Below, piece by piece: positions 6,185-8,112 of a stretch of 8,112 nucleotides of DNA (position 1 is the first letter of the stretch; every line of letters starts with the position of its first letter). The DNA is taken from NCBI GenBank assembly GCA_944323945.1, contig CALUUL010000068.1:1-8112 (forward strand), in the 5' to 3' direction. The notes below the pieces were generated by a model. That model was not told the DNA's origin, made no database searches, and worked only from the letters and a program-made list of their open reading frames with translations. Position numbers and translations under genes: made by a program. This DNA is from Candidatus Gastranaerophilales bacterium. GTDB taxonomy: Bacteria > Cyanobacteriota > Vampirovibrionia > Gastranaerophilales > Gastranaerophilaceae.

Positions 6185-6520
6185 ATGAGTTCTAATTGTA
6201 TATTTTGTAAAATAGCAAATAAAGAAATTCCATCAAATTTTATTTATGAAGATGAAAATGTTGTAGCATTTAATGATTTAAATCCTCAAGCACCTGTTCA
6301 TTTTTTGGTAATACCTAAAAATCATTATTCATCTTTAAATGAAATTAAAGATAGTAAAGTATTTGGCGATATATTTTCTACCATTCCTAAAATAACCGAA
6401 AAATTGGGAATAAAAGAATATAGAACAGTAGTTAATACAGGAGCAAGTGCAGGACAAACAGTATTTCATATTCATGTCCATATAATGGCAGGAAGAGAAT
6501 TTACTTGGCCTGCAGGTTAA
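6185..6520 (+). CDS. HIT-family (HINT-type) nucleotide-binding hydrolase
   Basis: A 111-residue histidine triad protein, the normal length for the HINT branch, whose members hydrolyse purine nucleoside phosphoramidates and related adenylated compounds as small cytoplasmic homodimers. The triad HIHVHI is at 95-100 (His95, His97, His99), with GQTVFH just before it. The N terminus has CIFCKIANKEIP (5-16), where Cys5 and Cys8 may be part of a zinc site together with a His. YEDENVVAFNDLNPQAPVH (21-39) is the other family signature. The C terminus, FTWPAG, resembles the TWPPG ending typical of cyanobacterial and many other HINT proteins. It has a good ribosome site and heads a three-gene unit with the repeat protein (3-nt gap) and the dehydrogenase. 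The natural substrate cannot be deduced. Confidence 0.94.
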   Translation: MSSNCIFCKIANKEIPSNFIYEDENVVAFNDLNPQAPVHFLVIPKNHYSSLNEIKDSKVFGDIFSTIPKITEKLGIKEYRTVVNTGASAGQTVFHIHVHIMAGREFTWPAG

Positions 6521-6523
6521 AAA

Positions 6524-6847
6524 ATGTACAATCGTTGGTATGATAAATATCCTGATCTAAAACAACTTCTATTGTTATTAGAAACAGTAGATGAATATAC
6601 TATAGATTTAATTTCTCAAGACTTTTTGCAAATTATATTAGCCAGATATAAAGATGAATTTGATATATCTATTAAAAATATGAATGATAATCCGCCGCCA
6701 AGATATAGCAGATGGTATGATAATAATTATAATTTGCATACTTGTATTGAATTTATAAAAACATTGGAAGATAATGAAAAAGCAGAATTAATAAATGCTT
6801 TTATAATGTCACTCTTAAGCTTTATAACAAATGTAGATGATGAATAA
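6524..6847 (+). CDS. Small two-repeat protein with RWYD motifs, function unknown
   Basis: I do not recognise a characterised family. The 107-residue product consists of two 38-residue units joined by a 21-residue polar linker that contains PPPR. Unit 1 (residues 2-39) begins YNRWYDKYPDLKQLL; unit 2 (61-98) begins YSRWYDNNYNLHTCI. They align without gaps, with 9 identities by my count (Y, R, W, Y, D, L, T, F, L) and many conservative matches. After the RWYD motif each unit looks like two short amphipathic helices, so a small helical repeat protein is likely. It is acidic, with no signal peptide or membrane segment. It starts 3 nt after the HIT stop, with AGG 7 nt upstream, embedded in the HIT C-terminal codons. 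It overlaps the dehydrogenase gene, so the three are probably co-translated. A protein-binding role would be a guess. Confidence 0.82.
   Translation: MYNRWYDKYPDLKQLLLLLETVDEYTIDLISQDFLQIILARYKDEFDISIKNMNDNPPPRYSRWYDNNYNLHTCIEFIKTLEDNEKAELINAFIMSLLSFITNVDDE
6527..6817 (+). repeat. Span of the RWYD tandem protein repeat
   Basis: Unit 1 is encoded at 6527-6640 and unit 2 at 6704-6817, both 114 nt. The similarity is clear only in the protein; the DNA has diverged except around the RWYD codons (cgttggtatgat versus agatggtatgat). Confidence 0.7.
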
Positions 6848-7565
6848 AAAAAATATATTAATAACAGGCTCTTCACAAGGTATAGGACTTTCTATTGCAA
6901 AACATTTTGCAAATGATTTTAATGTATATATTACAGGCAGATATAAAGAAAAACTTGAAAAATTATGCAATGAAAATAATTTTGCAGGTTATACCGATAT
7001 TGATTTATTTGAAGACAACTCAGCTGAAAAACTCTTTAATAAATTAAATGTTAATATTGATATCCTAATAAATAATGCAGGTGTTTATTTTTATTCACCA
7101 ATAGAAAAAATGTCTGATAAAGATATAATAAATTCTATTAAATTAAATACTATTGCACCTTATCAACTTATAAAATTAATTATTCCTTATATGAAACAAC
7201 AAAATTGGGGAAGAATTATAAACATAGGTTCAATATCAGGTGTTATGGGCGAAGCAAATGCTTCAATTTATTCAATGACAAAAGCTTCATTAATAGGATT
7301 AACAAAGTCTTTGGCACTTGAAGTAGCTCAAAATAATATAACAGTTAATATAATTAACCCCGGCTGGGTTGATACAGAGTTAATAAATAATGAAAATTTA
7401 GAAGAAGATTTTTCTAAAGATGAAATAATAGAAACAATTCCTCAACGAAGATTTGTTACACCTGAAGAAATAGCCAATACTTGTGAATTTTTAATATCCG
7501 ATAAAGCAAAAACTATAACAGGTCAATCCATCAATATTTGTGCAGGTTTATCATTAGGTTTTTAA
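6837..7565 (+). CDS. Short-chain dehydrogenase/reductase, FabG-like
   Basis: A classical SDR of 242 residues, cytoplasmic and NAD(P)-dependent. Cofactor motif TGSSQGIG is at 10-17 and NNAG at 79-82. The catalytic tetrad is Asn104, Ser132, Tyr145 and Lys149, with YSMTK and the 13-residue Ser-Tyr spacing seen in FabG. Arg35 after the second strand (ITGR) favours NADP(H). NPGWVDTEL (174-182) and the C-terminal GQSINICAG (229-237) also match the FabG-like group. Substrate is uncertain: it could be a 3-oxoacyl-ACP reductase or another hydroxy/keto reductase, and no other fatty acid synthesis gene is nearby, which weakens a fabG call. The start ATGATG overlaps the end of the repeat-protein gene by 11 nt (8 nt if the second ATG is used); no Shine-Dalgarno site is visible, so translation probably depends on coupling. 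The gene ends 1 nt from the stop of a convergent gene. Confidence 0.93.
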   Translation: MMNKKNILITGSSQGIGLSIAKHFANDFNVYITGRYKEKLEKLCNENNFAGYTDIDLFEDNSAEKLFNKLNVNIDILINNAGVYFYSPIEKMSDKDIINSIKLNTIAPYQLIKLIIPYMKQQNWGRIINIGSISGVMGEANASIYSMTKASLIGLTKSLALEVAQNNITVNIINPGWVDTELINNENLEEDFSKDEIIETIPQRRFVTPEEIANTCEFLISDKAKTITGQSINICAGLSLGF

Positions 7566-7566
7566 T

Positions 7567-8112
7567 TTACTTTTTATAATCATACCATTTTTCAAAAGTT
7601 GAAAAGAAAATTACAGCATAATTTTTCTTCCCAAATTCTATTCTAAAAATTTTATCGAAAAAGAAAAATAAAGGATAATATATGAAAAACGGCATTTTAG
7701 TAAATCTATCTATTAAAAATAATGTACGATTTCTGACAAATTCTTTATCTTCTTCTTTCATTCCAAGATGTTTAAAATCATATTTCATTCTATTAAAAAA
7801 TTCACGTTTATATGGAAGTTTTACTTTCATAAACCACCAATAAAGAGTTATAACCTTATAATCCCAATAATAATATTTCATTTCATCAAATAAATTTATT
7901 TTCTTTAAATTATCGCCAATTAAATTAAATATATTAAAATAATCAAAGAAAATACGATTTCTTGAACTTGTAACAGCATTTTTTCTGTTAATTCGATAAT
8001 AAACCAAATCTTCTCTTAAAACAGACATTTTTTCGGCTTTGAATAAAGCATCATAAACAAAAACATTATCTTCAAAAAAAGTACCACCCGGAAATTTAAC
8101 ATCTTTTTTTAT
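7567..8112 (-). CDS. Family 2 glycosyltransferase, C-terminal part, gene runs off the right edge
   Basis: The minus-strand frame is open to base 8112, so the 5' part is outside the window and 181 residues plus stop are seen. The visible start, KFPGGTFFEDNVFVYDALFK (visible residues 6-25), matches the region of GT-A family 2 enzymes where a conserved Glu-Asp pair (here ED at 14-15) supplies the catalytic base. LREDLVYYRINRKNAVT, the usual 'YYR...s.t' segment, follows. The remainder is rich in Tyr, Phe, Lys and Trp with hydrophobic patches (MPFFIYYPLFFFFDKIF), consistent with a membrane-associated C-terminal region. Such enzymes transfer sugars from nucleotide donors to surface polysaccharide or lipid-linked acceptors; the sugar cannot be read here. 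The ATG at 8028 (Met29 of the visible part) is internal to the domain and is not the start. It converges with the dehydrogenase gene, with a single base between stop codons. Confidence 0.85.
   Translation of the reverse strand: MKKDVKFPGGTFFEDNVFVYDALFKAEKMSVLREDLVYYRINRKNAVTSSRNRIFFDYFNIFNLIGDNLKKINLFDEMKYYYWDYKVITLYWWFMKVKLPYKREFFNRMKYDFKHLGMKEEDKEFVRNRTLFLIDRFTKMPFFIYYPLFFFFDKIFRIEFGKKNYAVIFFSTFEKWYDYKK

Noticed and set aside
5360..6185. DarTG-like toxin-antitoxin pair formed by the ART-like protein and the HIT gene
   Set aside because: The next gene is a complete HINT-type hydrolase and not a macrodomain; there is a 63-nt gap with its own possible promoter, so pairing is not supported.
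7567..8028. Stand-alone 153-residue gene starting at 8028
   Set aside because: The frame continues upstream to the window edge and encodes the conserved FFEDN region of a glycosyltransferase, so the ATG is internal.
1..8112. tRNA, rRNA, riboswitch, CRISPR array, insertion sequence or prophage
   Set aside because: I saw no cloverleaf, conserved rRNA segment, spaced direct repeats, transposase motifs or phage genes; nearly all bases are covered by coding sequence and the gaps are at most about 106 nt.

Overview
The window is a stretch of very AT-rich bacterial chromosome, densely packed with genes and using the standard code. I see no RNA gene, insertion sequence, CRISPR array or phage gene. 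Most products are housekeeping. My best guess at the host is a non-photosynthetic relative of Cyanobacteria (Vampirovibrionia/Melainabacteria, possibly the gut order Gastranaerophilales). The basis is the low GC, the cyanobacterial-style PlsY motif GSGSTGATN, a HIT protein ending in FTWPAG (cyanobacterial HIT proteins usually end in TWPPG), and an accessory protein with a short Asn/Phe/Lys-rich N-terminal leader. This is inference from memory of family sequences; a low-GC Firmicute-like or other gut lineage is not excluded.

Layout, left to right. Positions 1-2782 (+) form one tightly coupled transcription unit: the 3' part of der (ribosome assembly GTPase), plsY (first acylation step of phospholipid synthesis; 4-nt overlap with der) and a malic enzyme (1-nt overlap with plsY). 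The malic enzyme carries about 130 extra residues in its N-terminal domain, and part of that insert looks like a decayed second copy of the domain. Positions 2779-5293 (-) hold mnmE (tRNA wobble-uridine modification GTPase) followed downstream by a soluble PAS-histidine kinase with no response regulator in view. The kinase and malic enzyme genes converge and their stop codons overlap.

A 66-bp divergent intergenic region separates mnmE from a 253-aa accessory protein (5360-6121, +) that resembles the NAD-binding start of ADP-ribosyltransferase-fold proteins. It is followed by a second (+) unit: a HIT-family nucleotide hydrolase, a 107-aa protein made of two copies of an RWYD-containing repeat, and a FabG-like short-chain dehydrogenase (6185-7565). 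The last gene, on the (-) strand and running off the right edge, is the C-terminal part of a family 2 glycosyltransferase. Its stop codon lies 1 nt from that of the dehydrogenase.

There is no obvious defence or mobile system. The most unusual items are the malic enzyme with its internal duplication, the ADP-ribosyltransferase-like protein with its leader, and the RWYD tandem-repeat protein embedded between two enzyme genes.
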